DNA of 64,000 nucleotides from Achromobacter xylosoxidans (GCF_002192695.1 NZ_MTLG01000084.1:1-64000), one strand, 5' to 3'. Positions 44,219-53,818 are shown, counted from the stretch's first letter. Notes: generated by a model not told the origin, from the sequence alone. Numbers and translations: made by a program.

Positions 44219-45758
44219 CGGGTCGCACCTTTTGCGTGGACAGGGCGGCGGCCGATGCAGGCGCCGGTTCGGACAGCAGATCGCCCCAGTCGGTGCGCTG
44301 CCGCATCTGCTCGCGGGTTGCCGGGTCCAGCACCGGCCCGGCGCTATGCCAGCCGCCGCCCAATGCCTTGTACAAGGCGATGAGGTCGCCCACCGCGCCG
44401 CCCCGGTTCACGACGTAGGCGTCCTGCTGGGCGGCCAGCGCCTGCTGCGCGTCCAGCACGCGCTGGAAATCGGTATAGCCTTCACGGTAGAGCGCGTTGG
44501 CCAGCGTGAGCGAACGCCCCGCCGCCTGCGCCGACTGCTGCAGGATGCCGTCGCGCTCCAGCGCCTTGACCAGGCCGCTGGCCGCGTCGTCGGCCTCGCG
44601 CGCGGCCTGTCGGACGTCGTCCTGGTAGGCCACGATCAACTGCTGCAGCCGCGCGTCCTGCACCCGCACATTGTTCTGCAGACGGCCATGGTCGAACACG
44701 TTCCAGCTGAGGGCCGGACCCGCCAGCAACGCCGCGCCGCCCGCCGTGCCCGCCAGCGACGTGGCGGACCACGCGATGCTGCCCAGCAGTGTCAGGGATG
44801 GATAGAGATCCGCCTCGGCCACGCCCACCTGCGCCGACTGCGCGGCGATGCGCAGTTCGGCCGCGCGGATGTCGGGACGGCGCAGCAGCAGATTGGCCGG
44901 CACGTCCTGCAGCACCGCGCGGTCGACCAGCGGCACCACCGCCGTCTTGTCATCCAGCTCCGGCATGGGGCCGGGCGGGCGTCCGACCAGGACCGCCAGG
45001 GCGTTGCGGGTGCGCATGATCTGGCTTTCGAATTCGGGGAGGGTGCCCAGGGTGCTCAGGTACTGCGTGCGGGCCTGCTGCAGGTCCAGCTCATCGGTCT
45101 CGCCGCTGCGGAACAGTTTTTGCGTGATCTCGTAGCTGCGCTTCTGGATGGCGGCATTGTCGCGCGCGATCCGCAGCCGCGCCTCGGCGGTGCGCAGGGA
45201 GTAATAGGTCTGCGCCACCTGGGCATGCAACAGCACCAGCACGTCGTCGCGATTGGCCTGGGCCTCGAAGTACAGCGCATCGGCCGACTCGATGGCACGG
45301 CTGAACCGGCCCCAGAAGTCCAGCTCCCAGCCTATGTCGAAGCCGGCGCTGTACTGCCAGAAGCTGCTGGGACGCGGATTGCCTTCGGCCGACCGCGACG
45401 ACCGGTGCTGGTACAGGGCGTTGGCCCCGACCACCTGCGTTTGCGGATAGCGGCCGCTCTGGACGATGCCAAGCTGCGCGCGCGCCTCCATGATGCGCAG
45501 GCCCGCGATGCGCAGGCCCGCGTTGTTCAAGTCGGCTTGGGCGATCAGGGCTTCCAGGATGGGATCGCCGAATATCTGCCACCACTGCCGGGCATCCGGC
45601 TGCAGCTGCTGGCGGCTGGCCTGCTGCAGCGCGGGAGTGCTCCAGTCCGCGACCCAGCTGGTGCGCTGGGGCTCGAAATCCGGCCCGACACGCATGCAGC
45701 CGCCCAGGCACAAAGTACCGATCAGCAACAGCCGATTCGAACAGGTCAGCGGCGACAT
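44211..45758 (-). CDS. NodT-family outer-membrane efflux lipoprotein
   Basis: A 515-residue TolC-like protein. The signal peptide ends in the lipobox TLCLGGCMRVGPDF (Cys21). Two repeats of the outer-membrane efflux domain follow, with LDLQQARTQYLSTL and DRAVLQDVPANLLLRRPDIRAAELRI typical of the OprM/NodT group. First gene of the leftward operon that also encodes HlyD, DUF2955 and a small membrane protein. No regulator is adjacent. Confidence 0.93.
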   Translation of the reverse strand: MSPLTCSNRLLLIGTLCLGGCMRVGPDFEPQRTSWVADWSTPALQQASRQQLQPDARQWWQIFGDPILEALIAQADLNNAGLRIAGLRIMEARAQLGIVQSGRYPQTQVVGANALYQHRSSRSAEGNPRPSSFWQYSAGFDIGWELDFWGRFSRAIESADALYFEAQANRDDVLVLLHAQVAQTYYSLRTAEARLRIARDNAAIQKRSYEITQKLFRSGETDELDLQQARTQYLSTLGTLPEFESQIMRTRNALAVLVGRPPGPMPELDDKTAVVPLVDRAVLQDVPANLLLRRPDIRAAELRIAAQSAQVGVAEADLYPSLTLLGSIAWSATSLAGTAGGAALLAGPALSWNVFDHGRLQNNVRVQDARLQQLIVAYQDDVRQAAREADDAASGLVKALERDGILQQSAQAAGRSLTLANALYREGYTDFQRVLDAQQALAAQQDAYVVNRGGAVGDLIALYKALGGGWHSAGPVLDPATREQMRQRTDWGDLLSEPAPASAAALSTQKVRPDE

Positions 45759-46004
45759 CGGGTATCGGGTCCGTGTAGAGCCTAACCGCCATGGTCCACG
45801 ACGCGGCTCCGGCCTTGCCGGAGCGCGTTGTGCGAATTGATTCTATTGGCCTTTTCCGCTTCTCGCCAGAGGCGCATGTCGAAACAAGAACTAGATAAAA
45901 AGCACTGCTGCCGCCTGCTTGTGTACAAAGGGCAACGGTCGGCGCTACAGTGAAAAATTGCAATCTTCCTACCGTTTCCCCGCAGCATACTCTGGAGTGC
46001 CATC

Positions 46005-46826
46005 ATGAACGCTCAGAAGAAGGCAGCAGCAGAGGACAGGCCGCCGGCGCAAGCCAAGCTTTCGGGAAAGCAGTACGCCGAGGAACTGGCCCGGCTGCAC
46101 GTGGAGCTGGTCAAGCTCCAGGAATGGGTCAGCCAGACGGGCGCCAAGGTCTGCATCATTTTCGAAGGACGCGACGGCGCCGGCAAAGGCGGAACGATCA
46201 AGGCCATCACCGAGCGGGTCAGTCCGCGCGTGTTCCGCGTGATCGCCCTGCCCGCGCCCTCGGACCGCGAGAAAACCCAGATGTACATGCAGCGCTACCT
46301 GCCCTACCTGCCGGCGGCGGGCGAGGTCGTGATCTTCGACCGAAGCTGGTACAACCGGGCCGGCGTCGAACGGGTCATGGGGTTCTGCTCCAAGGACGAC
46401 GTCAGGATTTTCCTGAAAGGCGTGCCGCTGGTCGAACGGGCCATCGTCGGCTCGGGCATCATCCTGCTCAAGTACTGGCTGGAGGTCAGCGAAGAGGAAC
46501 AGACCCGCCGGCTCCAGGCCCGCATCAACGACGAGCGCAAGATCTGGAAGCTGACCAAGATGGACCTGGATTCGTACAGCCGCTGGTACGACTACTCGCG
46601 CGCCCGCGACGACATGTTCGCGGCCACCGATACCGGCGTGGCGCCCTGGTATGTTGCGCAGTCCGACGACAAGAAAAAAGTGCGCCTGAACATCATCAGC
46701 CACCTGCTCGCCCGCATCCCGTACAAGCGCATGCCGCGGGCGAAGGTGAAGCTGCCCAAGCGGCAGAAAGCCGGCGGCTACCGCGACCCGGGACATCCCT
46801 TGCGCATGGTCCCCGCCAAATTCTGA
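46005..46826 (+). CDS. ppk2: polyphosphate kinase 2, short form
   Basis: A 273-residue one-domain class I PPK2. Walker A is FEGRDGAGKGGT (53-64), FDRSWYNRAGVERVMGFC (111-128) is the second catalytic block, and KLTKMDLDSYSRWYDYSRARDDMF is the lid/substrate region. It is a paralogue of the long PPK2 at 17365-18657; here only about 20 residues precede the core. It transfers phosphate between polyphosphate and ADP/GDP/AMP-type nucleotides. The RRM-like small gene follows after 43 bases. Confidence 0.94.
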   Translation: MNAQKKAAAEDRPPAQAKLSGKQYAEELARLHVELVKLQEWVSQTGAKVCIIFEGRDGAGKGGTIKAITERVSPRVFRVIALPAPSDREKTQMYMQRYLPYLPAAGEVVIFDRSWYNRAGVERVMGFCSKDDVRIFLKGVPLVERAIVGSGIILLKYWLEVSEEEQTRRLQARINDERKIWKLTKMDLDSYSRWYDYSRARDDMFAATDTGVAPWYVAQSDDKKKVRLNIISHLLARIPYKRMPRAKVKLPKRQKAGGYRDPGHPLRMVPAKF

Positions 46827-46869
46827 GCGGCGCGCCTCCGACGCCCGCAGGCTTCCAAGGAGAACGATC

Positions 46870-47124
46870 ATGGCCGCCCTGCTGATCAATCATGTGGAAG
46901 AAAGCACCTCCGACGAGGACATCCGCGGCTTTCTCATGAAGTACGGCTTTCCGTCCTTCGACCGCATCCAGCGGGTGCCCAGCGAGGGGGAACGGCCGGC
47001 GGTCCTGGTGACGTTCGACGGCACGGGCCCCGAGGAACTGCGTGTGCTGGTACCCCGCATCCACCAGGTGTTCTGGAAAAACCACACGATCGCCGTGCTG
47101 GTGATGCGCGAGCCCATCGAATAA
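46870..47124 (+). CDS. small RRM-like protein, 84 residues
   Basis: The predicted order of strands and helices is that of an RNA-recognition motif. Strand AALLINHV (RNP2 position) is followed by helix SDEDIRGFLMKYG, strand FDRIQRVP, strand RPAVLVTFDG (RNP1 position), a helix and strand TIAVLVM. The RNP aromatic residues are weak, so RNA binding is uncertain. The fold is inferred from pattern only. It follows the short ppk2 by 43 bases and may be in its transcript. Confidence 0.65.
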   Translation: MAALLINHVEESTSDEDIRGFLMKYGFPSFDRIQRVPSEGERPAVLVTFDGTGPEELRVLVPRIHQVFWKNHTIAVLVMREPIE

Positions 47125-47259
47125 AGGGCCGCACCAGTCCGGGCCAAATCGTGACCAGATGTGCTTTTTAAGGGTTTCCCCCAGGATTCGGGCCGTCGAT
47201 TTCCGGTCAACTCGTACGTCGTGTCAGTACGCACAACTTTCCTGAAAGGCGGACTCACC

Positions 47260-47706
47260 ATGACTACCGGAACCGTAACCCTGCATCGCGTCATGCGCGC
47301 GCCGGCCGAACGCATCTATCGGGCTTTCCTGGAGCCCGACGCGATCGCGCGCTGGCTCCCTCCCTACGGCTACACCTGCCAGGTGCATCAACTGGACGCC
47401 AAGGTCGGCGGCATGCACAAGATGTCGTTCCGCAACTTCGGCACCGGCCACAGCCACGACTTCGGCGGCGAATACCTGGAACTGGCGCCAGGCCAGAAGA
47501 TCCGCTACTCGGACCAGTTCGACGATCCGAACCTGCCCGGCCGCATGCAGACCACCGTTACGCTGCGGCAGGTCGCCTGCGGCACGGAGGTGCACATCGT
47601 GCAGGAAGGCATACCGGCGGCGATACCGCCGGAGATGTGCTACCTGGGCTGGCAGGAGTCGCTGGCGCAACTGATGCGGCTGGTGGAACCGGAAATACCC
47701 GATTGA
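47260..47706 (+). CDS. SRPBCC/AHSA1-like protein
   Basis: A 148-residue START-like ligand-binding protein. The pattern HRVMRAPAERIYRAFLEPDAIARWLPPYGY and FGGEYLELAPGQKIRYSDQF is typical of activator-of-Hsp90-like SRPBCC proteins. The ligand or partner is unknown. The start at 47260 follows AAAGGCGG; the frame opens earlier at 47161 but the family start is here. It converges with a methyltransferase gene across the stem-loop at 47709. Confidence 0.88.
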   Translation: MTTGTVTLHRVMRAPAERIYRAFLEPDAIARWLPPYGYTCQVHQLDAKVGGMHKMSFRNFGTGHSHDFGGEYLELAPGQKIRYSDQFDDPNLPGRMQTTVTLRQVACGTEVHIVQEGIPAAIPPEMCYLGWQESLAQLMRLVEPEIPD

Positions 47707-47708
47707 GG

Positions 47709-47728
47709 GGCGGGCCTGGCCGCCCGCC
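47709..47728. terminator. GC stem-loop between convergent genes
   Basis: GGCGGGC (47709-47715) and GCCCGCC (47722-47728) form a 7-bp stem with a 6-base loop in the gap between the convergent SRPBCC and methyltransferase genes. TTCATCTCTTT follows on the plus strand, a poor T run. A two-way terminator is likely. Confidence 0.5.
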
Positions 47729-47729
47729 T

Positions 47730-48314
47730 TCATCTCTTTCTGGCGATGAACTGCACCACGCAGGCCGGTCCCGTGTGGAATATTCCCTCGACCACGTCGC
47801 GTTCGATTTCCCGCGAAAGCAGCACCTGGCAGTTCGGGAAGTCCTGCTCCAGGTCCGCGAGCGCCATGAGCATGTCCGGATCCGGAGGCCCGCCCGTGCC
47901 CCGGCCCAACTGCGCCTTCCGGTATGCCTCCAGCAGGATGATGCCGCCCGGCTTGAGGGACAGTTCCGCCAGGCGGTGCAGCCTCCTGCGCACGTGGCTG
48001 GGTGTGTGGGCGAAGATCGACACCACCGCGCCGAAGGATGCCGGCGGCGGTTCGTAGTCGGCGAAGTCCGCCGTTTCGGTGCGGATCGATACGCCCTGCG
48101 CGGCCGCCAGCCTGCGCGCCTTGGCGAGTCCGACGGCGGAGCCGTCCACGCCAAGCACGTCCAGGCCCAGCGAGGCCAGGAAGACGGCATTGCGCCCCTC
48201 CCCCTCGGCCAGGCTGAGCACCGGCCCGGACAACAGGCCGGCGTTTTCCGCCAGGAAGGCGTTCGGCTCGGTTCCATACACATACTCGTCAACGGCGTAG
48301 CGTTCATCCCACAT
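47730..48314 (-). CDS. class I SAM-dependent methyltransferase
   Basis: A 194-residue methyltransferase. The SAM motif I is VLSLAEGEGRNAVFLASLGL (32-51), followed by acidic VLGVDGSAVGLAKAR and the post-motif VVSIFAHTP. The set resembles the TehB/thiopurine-methyltransferase-like group. Substrate unknown. The start at 48314 is clear. It converges with the SRPBCC gene and is divergent from DUF1801. Confidence 0.88.
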   Translation of the reverse strand: MWDERYAVDEYVYGTEPNAFLAENAGLLSGPVLSLAEGEGRNAVFLASLGLDVLGVDGSAVGLAKARRLAAAQGVSIRTETADFADYEPPPASFGAVVSIFAHTPSHVRRRLHRLAELSLKPGGIILLEAYRKAQLGRGTGGPPDPDMLMALADLEQDFPNCQVLLSREIERDVVEGIFHTGPACVVQFIARKR

Positions 48315-48493
48315 ATGCTTGAACTCCCAGGTTGCTGGTCATGGCTCGCGGCAAGGGAACATTTCCTGTCCGCCGCGCGCCGGAATGCGGATAGTCTTTC
48401 ACTTGAAGTCGACTTGAGGTCAAGGGCCCGCCGCGGCCGCCGGGCCTCCCCGAAGTCGCCGCCGCCGATTACCCCCTTCGAAGGAGTCCATGC

Positions 48494-48949
48494 ATGGCAG
48501 AGAAGCCCCCCGCCCAATCGATGAAGACTGCCAAGAAAGCAGATGCGCAACCCGTCCTGCTGTCCGGCGGCAATCCGCAGATCGCCAAGGGCGCGGGCGA
48601 CGCGCCGGTGCAGGCCTACATCGCGGCCATGCCGGGCTGGAAGCGCGATCTCGGCCGCCGTCTGGACACGCTGATCGAACGCGCCGCGCCCGGCGTGCAG
48701 AAGGCGGTCAAGTGGAATTCGCCGCTGTATGGCCTGGACGGCCAGGGCTGGTTCCTCAGCATCCACTGCTTTACCAAGTACGTGAAAGTGGCGTTCTTTC
48801 GCGGCGCGCAGCTGCGGCCCGTGCCGCCGGGACCGTCCAAGAGCCAGGACACGCGCTATCTCGACATCCGCGAGGACGACGAGCTGGACGAAGCGCAGTT
48901 CATGGACTGGGTGCGGCAGGCCAGCGGGCTGCCCGGCGAACGGATGTGA
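48494..48949 (+). CDS. DUF1801 domain protein
   Basis: A 151-residue protein. The domain (about 36-145) has VQAYIAAMPGWKRDLGRRLDTLIERAAPGVQKAVKWNSPLYG, then GWFLSIHCFTKYVKVAFFRGA. This is the DUF1801/YdhG-like fold with unknown role. A Lys/Ala-rich stretch of about 30 residues precedes it. Start at 48494 follows GAAGGAGTC. Stands alone. Confidence 0.88.
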   Translation: MAEKPPAQSMKTAKKADAQPVLLSGGNPQIAKGAGDAPVQAYIAAMPGWKRDLGRRLDTLIERAAPGVQKAVKWNSPLYGLDGQGWFLSIHCFTKYVKVAFFRGAQLRPVPPGPSKSQDTRYLDIREDDELDEAQFMDWVRQASGLPGERM

Positions 48950-48988
48950 GCGCGGGGCCTGGCGTCCTGCGCCCCGCGGGACAGGACG

Positions 48989-49945
48989 CTAGCGCCGGGA
49001 CGGACGCCTCTTCGCGCCGGCGGCACCGGGCGCCGGCGCGCCCGACAACAGGTCCTGCACCAGTTCGATGACCCGCTCGGCGGTCGGGGACAGCGTGCGG
49101 CGCGCGCGGTGGATGACGCTGTAGGTCAGCGGGCCGGCGGCGGGATAGGACAGCGGCAAGGGCTGCAAAACGCCCTGCGCCAGCTCGGCCGCGATGGCCT
49201 CGCGCGTGCAGAACAGCACCACGTCGCTGCCCAGCGCCACCTCGCGCAGCGTGGCGACGCTATCGCATTCGAAGGCGATGGGCAGGTCTTCCGGGCGCGC
49301 CACCTGGTACAGCCGGGCCAGGTATTCGCGCGCCCGCAGCGGCAGGTCGGTGGCGGCCAGCCGGTACTGCGCCAGCGCGACGCGCAGGCGCGGCTTGCCC
49401 AGGCCCTGCAGCGGATGGCCGGCGCGCGTGAACAGGCCGCCGTGCTGCGGCGGCAGGGGCCGCACCGAAAAGTCGTCGGGCGGCGGCAGGCTGTGCGTCA
49501 CGGCCACCGCAAAATCCAGTTTGTCCTGCTGCAGCTTGTCCAGCAGGCGCTGCCAGCTTTCGATCTCGACGTGCACGCTCAAGCCCGGATGTTCGCGCGC
49601 GATGCGCACCAGCAGCGGCGACAGGAATCCGGCCGCCGGAAACGCCCCCACGCCCAGGTTCACGCGGCCCGTGTCATGGCCGCGGATCAATTCGGCCTCG
49701 CGCCGCAGGTCGCGGGTTTCTCCCAGGATGCGCTGCGCGCGCTCCAGCACCATGCGCCCGGCCTGCGTGGGCGTGACGCCCGTGGACGCCCGATCCACCA
49801 GCACCAGGCCCAACGAGTCTTCCAGCGACTGGATGCTGCGCGTCAGCGCGGACTGCGTCAGATGCAGCCGCTGCGCCGCTCGGGAGTAGTGCTTTTCCTC
49901 AACCAGCACGGCGTAGTGCTGGAGCGACCGTATTGTGAGGCTCAT
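48989..49945 (-). CDS. LysR family regulator, divergent from Bug/D-aminoacylase
   Basis: A 318-residue LTTR. The HTH is in SLQHYAVLVEEKHYSRAAQRLHLTQSALTRSIQSLEDSLGLVLVDR (residues 7-52). The effector domain has GVGAFPAAGFLSPLLVRIAREHPGLSV. It is divergent from the Bug receptor (50106) and D-aminoacylase-like gene, which it probably controls. A nearly palindromic AT-rich element (49961-49976) lies 15 bases upstream of its start. Confidence 0.92.
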   Translation of the reverse strand: MSLTIRSLQHYAVLVEEKHYSRAAQRLHLTQSALTRSIQSLEDSLGLVLVDRASTGVTPTQAGRMVLERAQRILGETRDLRREAELIRGHDTGRVNLGVGAFPAAGFLSPLLVRIAREHPGLSVHVEIESWQRLLDKLQQDKLDFAVAVTHSLPPPDDFSVRPLPPQHGGLFTRAGHPLQGLGKPRLRVALAQYRLAATDLPLRAREYLARLYQVARPEDLPIAFECDSVATLREVALGSDVVLFCTREAIAAELAQGVLQPLPLSYPAAGPLTYSVIHRARRTLSPTAERVIELVQDLLSGAPAPGAAGAKRRPSRR

Positions 49946-49960
49946 GTATTTTTCTCATCA

Positions 49961-49976
49961 ATATTGGGCCAAATAT
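49961..49976. promoter_or_regulatory. LysR-type box candidate
   Basis: ATATTGGGCCAAATAT, a near-perfect 16-bp inverted repeat in the gap between the divergent LysR and Bug genes, with a T-N11-A pattern in it. It is 129 bases before the Bug ATG. Confidence 0.45.
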
Positions 49977-50105
49977 GCATTTGATTGAGCGCAAAGGCAA
50001 GACTACAAAAGACTTGCCGGGACGGAAAATTGCAGCGCCGGCGCCCTGTGGTGAACCTCATTCCAGAGCAATGCATGACATTGCCTACCCCCAGGAGGAG
50101 ACAAT

Positions 50106-51116
50106 ATGAACCGCAAGTCGTTCTTGAAGCTGTTGGGTGGCGGCGGGGCTGCGATGCTGGGCGCCCTGGCCTGTCTTTCGGCTGCGGCCGCCCCGGTGAC
50201 GCAGGCGCCGCCCTGGCCGGGCGGCGGCAAGCCCATCCGCCTGGTGGTGCCGTTTCCGGCCGGGTCGGGGTCCGACGCGCTGGCGCGCATGCTGGCAATG
50301 AAGGTGACGCAACGCACCGGCGCGCCGGTCATCGTCGACAACAAGCCCGGCGCCGGCACCATGATAGGCGCGCAGGAAGTGGCCCGCGCCAGCCCCGACG
50401 GCTACACCCTGCTCTACACCATCGTCGTCACGCACACGCAGAATCCGCATCTCTACAAGAAGCTGCCCTACGACCCGGTGAAGGACTTCACGCCGGTCAT
50501 CCAGGTGGTGCGCTCGGCCACCGTGCTGGTCGCCAACAAGGACGCGCCCTTTTCGACCACGGCGCAGATGATCGACTACGCCCGGGCCAATCCCGGCAAG
50601 CTGAACTTCGCTTCCTACAGCCCCGGGTCCACCTCGCATCTGAACGGCGAAATCCTCAAGCAGCAGACCGGCATCGACATCGTGCACGTGCCCTACAAGG
50701 GCACCGCCGACGCCAGCCGCGCGCTGCTTGCGGGCGACGTCCAGGTCTATTTCGACGGCACGGCCACCGCCGTGGAGAACGCGCGCGCCGGCAAGGTCAA
50801 GCTGCTGGGCCCGGCCACCGACCGCCGCCTGAGCGTGCTACCGGACCTGCCCACACTCAAAGAGCAAGGCATACCCGGACTGGACATCGTCGGCTGGCAA
50901 GGGATCTTCGGTCCCGGCGACATGCCGCCGGCGCTGGCCGAGCGCGTGGCCCAGGTATTCCGCGAGGCGCTGGACACGCCCGAGGTGACCCAGAGCATCG
51001 TGTCGCAGGGCAATGAGGTCAGCGGCGCGGGACCGAAGGAATTCTCGCAGATCGTCCAGCAGGACAGCGAACGCTGGGGCGCGGTGATCAAGCGCATCGG
51101 CCTGGTCCTCCAGTAA
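50106..51116 (+). CDS. Bug (TctC-like) solute receptor
   Basis: A 336-residue TTT receptor. The leader NRKSFLKLLGGGGAAMLGALACL is a long signal peptide with an RK pair resembling a Tat motif. The mature start KPIRLVVPFPAGSGSD and VIVDNKPGAGTM are Bug signatures. The start at 50106 follows AGGAGG. It is 31 bases upstream of a D-aminoacylase-like gene, so it may bind an N-acyl amino acid or related acid for that enzyme. LysR at 48989 is divergent. Confidence 0.93.
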   Translation: MNRKSFLKLLGGGGAAMLGALACLSAAAAPVTQAPPWPGGGKPIRLVVPFPAGSGSDALARMLAMKVTQRTGAPVIVDNKPGAGTMIGAQEVARASPDGYTLLYTIVVTHTQNPHLYKKLPYDPVKDFTPVIQVVRSATVLVANKDAPFSTTAQMIDYARANPGKLNFASYSPGSTSHLNGEILKQQTGIDIVHVPYKGTADASRALLAGDVQVYFDGTATAVENARAGKVKLLGPATDRRLSVLPDLPTLKEQGIPGLDIVGWQGIFGPGDMPPALAERVAQVFREALDTPEVTQSIVSQGNEVSGAGPKEFSQIVQQDSERWGAVIKRIGLVLQ

Positions 51117-51147
51117 TAACCCCCTCGCGTATCGAAAGGAGAGCGCA

Positions 51148-52863
51148 ATGCATGATCTGGTCATACGCGGCGGCACGATCGTCGATGGGTCGGGCCGGCC
51201 CCGCTACCAGGCGGACCTGGCCATCGAGGACGGACGCGTGGTCCAGGCCGAAGGCCGGGCCGGCGCCGCGCGCCGCGAGATCCGTGCCGACGGCTGCCTG
51301 GTGGCGCCGGGCTGGGTGGACATCCACACCCACTACGACGGCCAGGCCACCTGGGACCCGTATCTCAGCCCGTCGACCTGGCACGGCGTCACCACGGCCA
51401 TCATGGGCAATTGCGGCGTGGGCTTCGCCCCCGTCAAGCCCGAGCGGCGCGAATGGCTGATCAAGGTCATGGAGGGCGTCGAGGACATACCCGGCTCGGT
51501 GCTGTCCGAGGGCATCCAGTGGGACTGGGAGACCTTTCCCGAGTACCTGGACGCGCTGGACCGCCGCCCCAAGGCGCTGGACGTGGGCGCGCAGATCCCG
51601 CATAGCGCCGTGCGCGCCTACGTGATGGGCGAACGCGCCATCCACCACGACGAGGCCTCGCCCGCCGACCTGATCGCCATGCGCGACGTGGTGCGCACGG
51701 CGCTGGAAGCCGGCGCGGTGGGGTTCTCCACCTCGCGCACCTTCCTGCACAAGTACGACGAACGCAAGTATCCGCCCGGCACCTTCGCCACCGGCGAAGA
51801 GATCACCGCCCTGGGCTCGGTCATGGGCGAGGTCGGCCATGGCGTGTTCCAGATGACCGCCAACCATCCCGCCATGGAAGGCGAGATGCCGTGGCTGGAG
51901 CAACTGGCGCGCCAAAACCGCCTGCCCGTGCTGTTCAACCTGCAGCAGACCGACGCCGCGCCCGACGTCTGGAAGCAGATCGCGACCAGCCTGGAGCGCG
52001 CGCACCGCGAAGGCGTGCCGCTGCTGGCCGGCATCAGCGGACGTCCGCTGGGCATCCTGTTCTCGTGGCAGAGCACGCTGCATCCGTTCATCGCGCATCC
52101 CAGCTACCAGGCGCTGCACGCCCTGCCGCTGGCGGAAAAGCTGGTCCGCCTGCGCGACCCGGCCACGCGCAGCCGCATCATGAACGAACAGCGCGGCCTC
52201 CTGGACCGCCGCGCCGAAACGCTGTTCAGCAGCTTCCACAAGATCTACCGCCTGGGCAGCGATCCCGACTACGAACCGTTGCCCGAGGAAAGCGTGGCCG
52301 CCATGGCGCAGCGCGGCGGCCGCGCGCCGCTGGAGATCGTCTACGACCTGATGCTGGAAAACGACGGCCAGGCCATCCTGTACTACCCGTCCTTCAATTA
52401 TTCGTACGAGAACCTGGACCACCTGCACCAGCTGATGCAGCACCCCTACACGGTCAATAGCCTGTCCGACGGCGGCGCGCATTGCGGCTACATCTGCGAC
52501 GTGAGCATGCCCACCTTCATGCTCAGCCATTGGACCCGCGACCGCCGCCGCGGCCCCCTGCTGGAACTGGAACACGTGGTCAAGCGCCAGACGCGCGACA
52601 CCGCCAGCGTGTACGGGCTGCTGGACCGGGGCCTGCTGCAGCCCGGCTACAAGGCCGACGTCAACATCATCGATCCCGATGCCGTGCGCGTGCATTGCCC
52701 GGAGATGGTGTTCGACCTGCCAGGCGGCGGCCGGCGCCTGATCCAGCGCGCCGACGGCTACGTGGCCACGCTGGTCAATGGCCTGCCGATCTTCGAAGGC
52801 GGCGCGGCCACCGGCGCATTGCCGGGCAAGCTGTTGCGCGGCGCACGCAGCCAGCAGGCTTGA
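51148..52863 (+). CDS. N-acyl-D-amino-acid deacylase family amidohydrolase
   Basis: A 571-residue amidohydrolase. The metal ligands start with [15 protein letters not shown] (His60, His62) and the bridging Cys is likely Cys88 in IMGNCGVGF, both typical of D-aminoacylases. Later [13 protein letters not shown] carries the catalytic Asp. It removes an acyl group from N-acyl-D-amino acids or related amides in the cytosol. The start follows AAAGGAGAG. It shares a strand with the Bug receptor just upstream. Confidence 0.9.
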   Translation: MHDLVIRGGTIVDGSGRPRYQADLAIEDGRVVQAEGRAGAARREIRADGCLVAPGWVDIHTHYDGQATWDPYLSPSTWHGVTTAIMGNCGVGFAPVKPERREWLIKVMEGVEDIPGSVLSEGIQWDWETFPEYLDALDRRPKALDVGAQIPHSAVRAYVMGERAIHHDEASPADLIAMRDVVRTALEAGAVGFSTSRTFLHKYDERKYPPGTFATGEEITALGSVMGEVGHGVFQMTANHPAMEGEMPWLEQLARQNRLPVLFNLQQTDAAPDVWKQIATSLERAHREGVPLLAGISGRPLGILFSWQSTLHPFIAHPSYQALHALPLAEKLVRLRDPATRSRIMNEQRGLLDRRAETLFSSFHKIYRLGSDPDYEPLPEESVAAMAQRGGRAPLEIVYDLMLENDGQAILYYPSFNYSYENLDHLHQLMQHPYTVNSLSDGGAHCGYICDVSMPTFMLSHWTRDRRRGPLLELEHVVKRQTRDTASVYGLLDRGLLQPGYKADVNIIDPDAVRVHCPEMVFDLPGGGRRLIQRADGYVATLVNGLPIFEGGAATGALPGKLLRGARSQQA

Positions 52864-52882
52864 ATGACGCGAAGCCGGTCCG

Positions 52883-52911
52883 CGCCGCGCGCCAGTCTCA
52901 GGCGCGCGGCG
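52883..52911. terminator. strong GC stem-loop at convergent gene junction
   Basis: An 11-bp perfect stem (CGCCGCGCGCC / GGCGCGCGGCG, 52883-52893 with 52901-52911) with a 7-base loop. It lies between the deacylase stop and the LysR stop and covers the last codons of the LysR gene. No T run, so it may act as a two-way RNA end or stabiliser. Confidence 0.6.
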
Positions 52912-53818
52912 GTTCCGGCGTGTACTGTCCCAGCAGCCCGGCGACCCAGTCGATGAACACGCGCAGCTTGGCGCTCACATGCCGGTTGGGCGGAAAAGCG
53001 ACGTACATGGGCATGGAATCCAGGCGCCAGTCCTCGAACAGCGGCACCAGTTCGCCGCTGTCGACGTGGGCGCGGGACATGTAGTCCGGCAGCCAGAGCA
53101 CGCCCAGTCCGGCCAGGCCGGCGGCCAGATAGGCGTTGCCGTCGTCGACCGCCAGCACGTAGCGCCCGTGCACCTTGAGGCTTTCGCCGCCGCGGCGCAT
53201 GGCGTAGGGCAAAGCCTTGCCATTGCGCGCCCACAGGAAACCCACGATGCGGTGATGCGTATCCTCGAGTTCGCGCGGGTGGGCTGGGGCGCCCGCGCGC
53301 TTCAGGTAGTCCGGCGCGGCGTAGACGCCGAGCCGCAGGTCGCCCACGCGCCGCGCCATCAGCGACTGGTCGGTGAGTTCGCCGCCGCGCACCACGCAGT
53401 CGACGTTCTCGCCGATCAGATCGACGATCCGGTCGCTCACCCCCATGTCCAGCTGGATGTCGGGGTATTGCGCATGGAACGCCGGCAATGCCGGCACCAG
53501 GATCATGCGCGCCAGCGGGCTGGGCACGTCCACGCGCAAACGCCCCCGCGGCGCCGCCGAGGCGCCGGACAGGCTGGTCTCGGCATCGTCCATGTCGGCC
53601 AGCAGCCGCAGCACGCGCTCATAGTAGGCGGCGCCATCGGCCGTTACGTTGACCTTGCGGGTGGTGCGGTTCAACAGCTTGACGCGCAGCCGCGCTTCGA
53701 GCTGCTGCACCAGCTGCGTCACGCTGGTCTTGCTCATGTGCAGGGTCTCGGCCGCCTTGGTGAAGCTGCCGGTTTCCACCACGCGGGCAAAGGCCTGCAT
53801 CGCGTCGAAACGGTCCAT
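52898..53818 (-). CDS. LysR family regulator, divergent from RidA
   Basis: A 306-residue LTTR. The HTH region is FDAMQAFARVVETGSFTKAAETLHMSKTSVTQLVQQLEARL (4-44), similar to the DsdC/CrgA-like group. The effector domain has DMGVSDRIVDLIGENVDCVVRGG and ends GQYTPEPPRA. It is divergent from ridA (53959), with a TTG-N7-CAA element between them (53844-53856). Confidence 0.92.
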   Translation of the reverse strand: MDRFDAMQAFARVVETGSFTKAAETLHMSKTSVTQLVQQLEARLRVKLLNRTTRKVNVTADGAAYYERVLRLLADMDDAETSLSGASAAPRGRLRVDVPSPLARMILVPALPAFHAQYPDIQLDMGVSDRIVDLIGENVDCVVRGGELTDQSLMARRVGDLRLGVYAAPDYLKRAGAPAHPRELEDTHHRIVGFLWARNGKALPYAMRRGGESLKVHGRYVLAVDDGNAYLAAGLAGLGVLWLPDYMSRAHVDSGELVPLFEDWRLDSMPMYVAFPPNRHVSAKLRVFIDWVAGLLGQYTPEPPRA

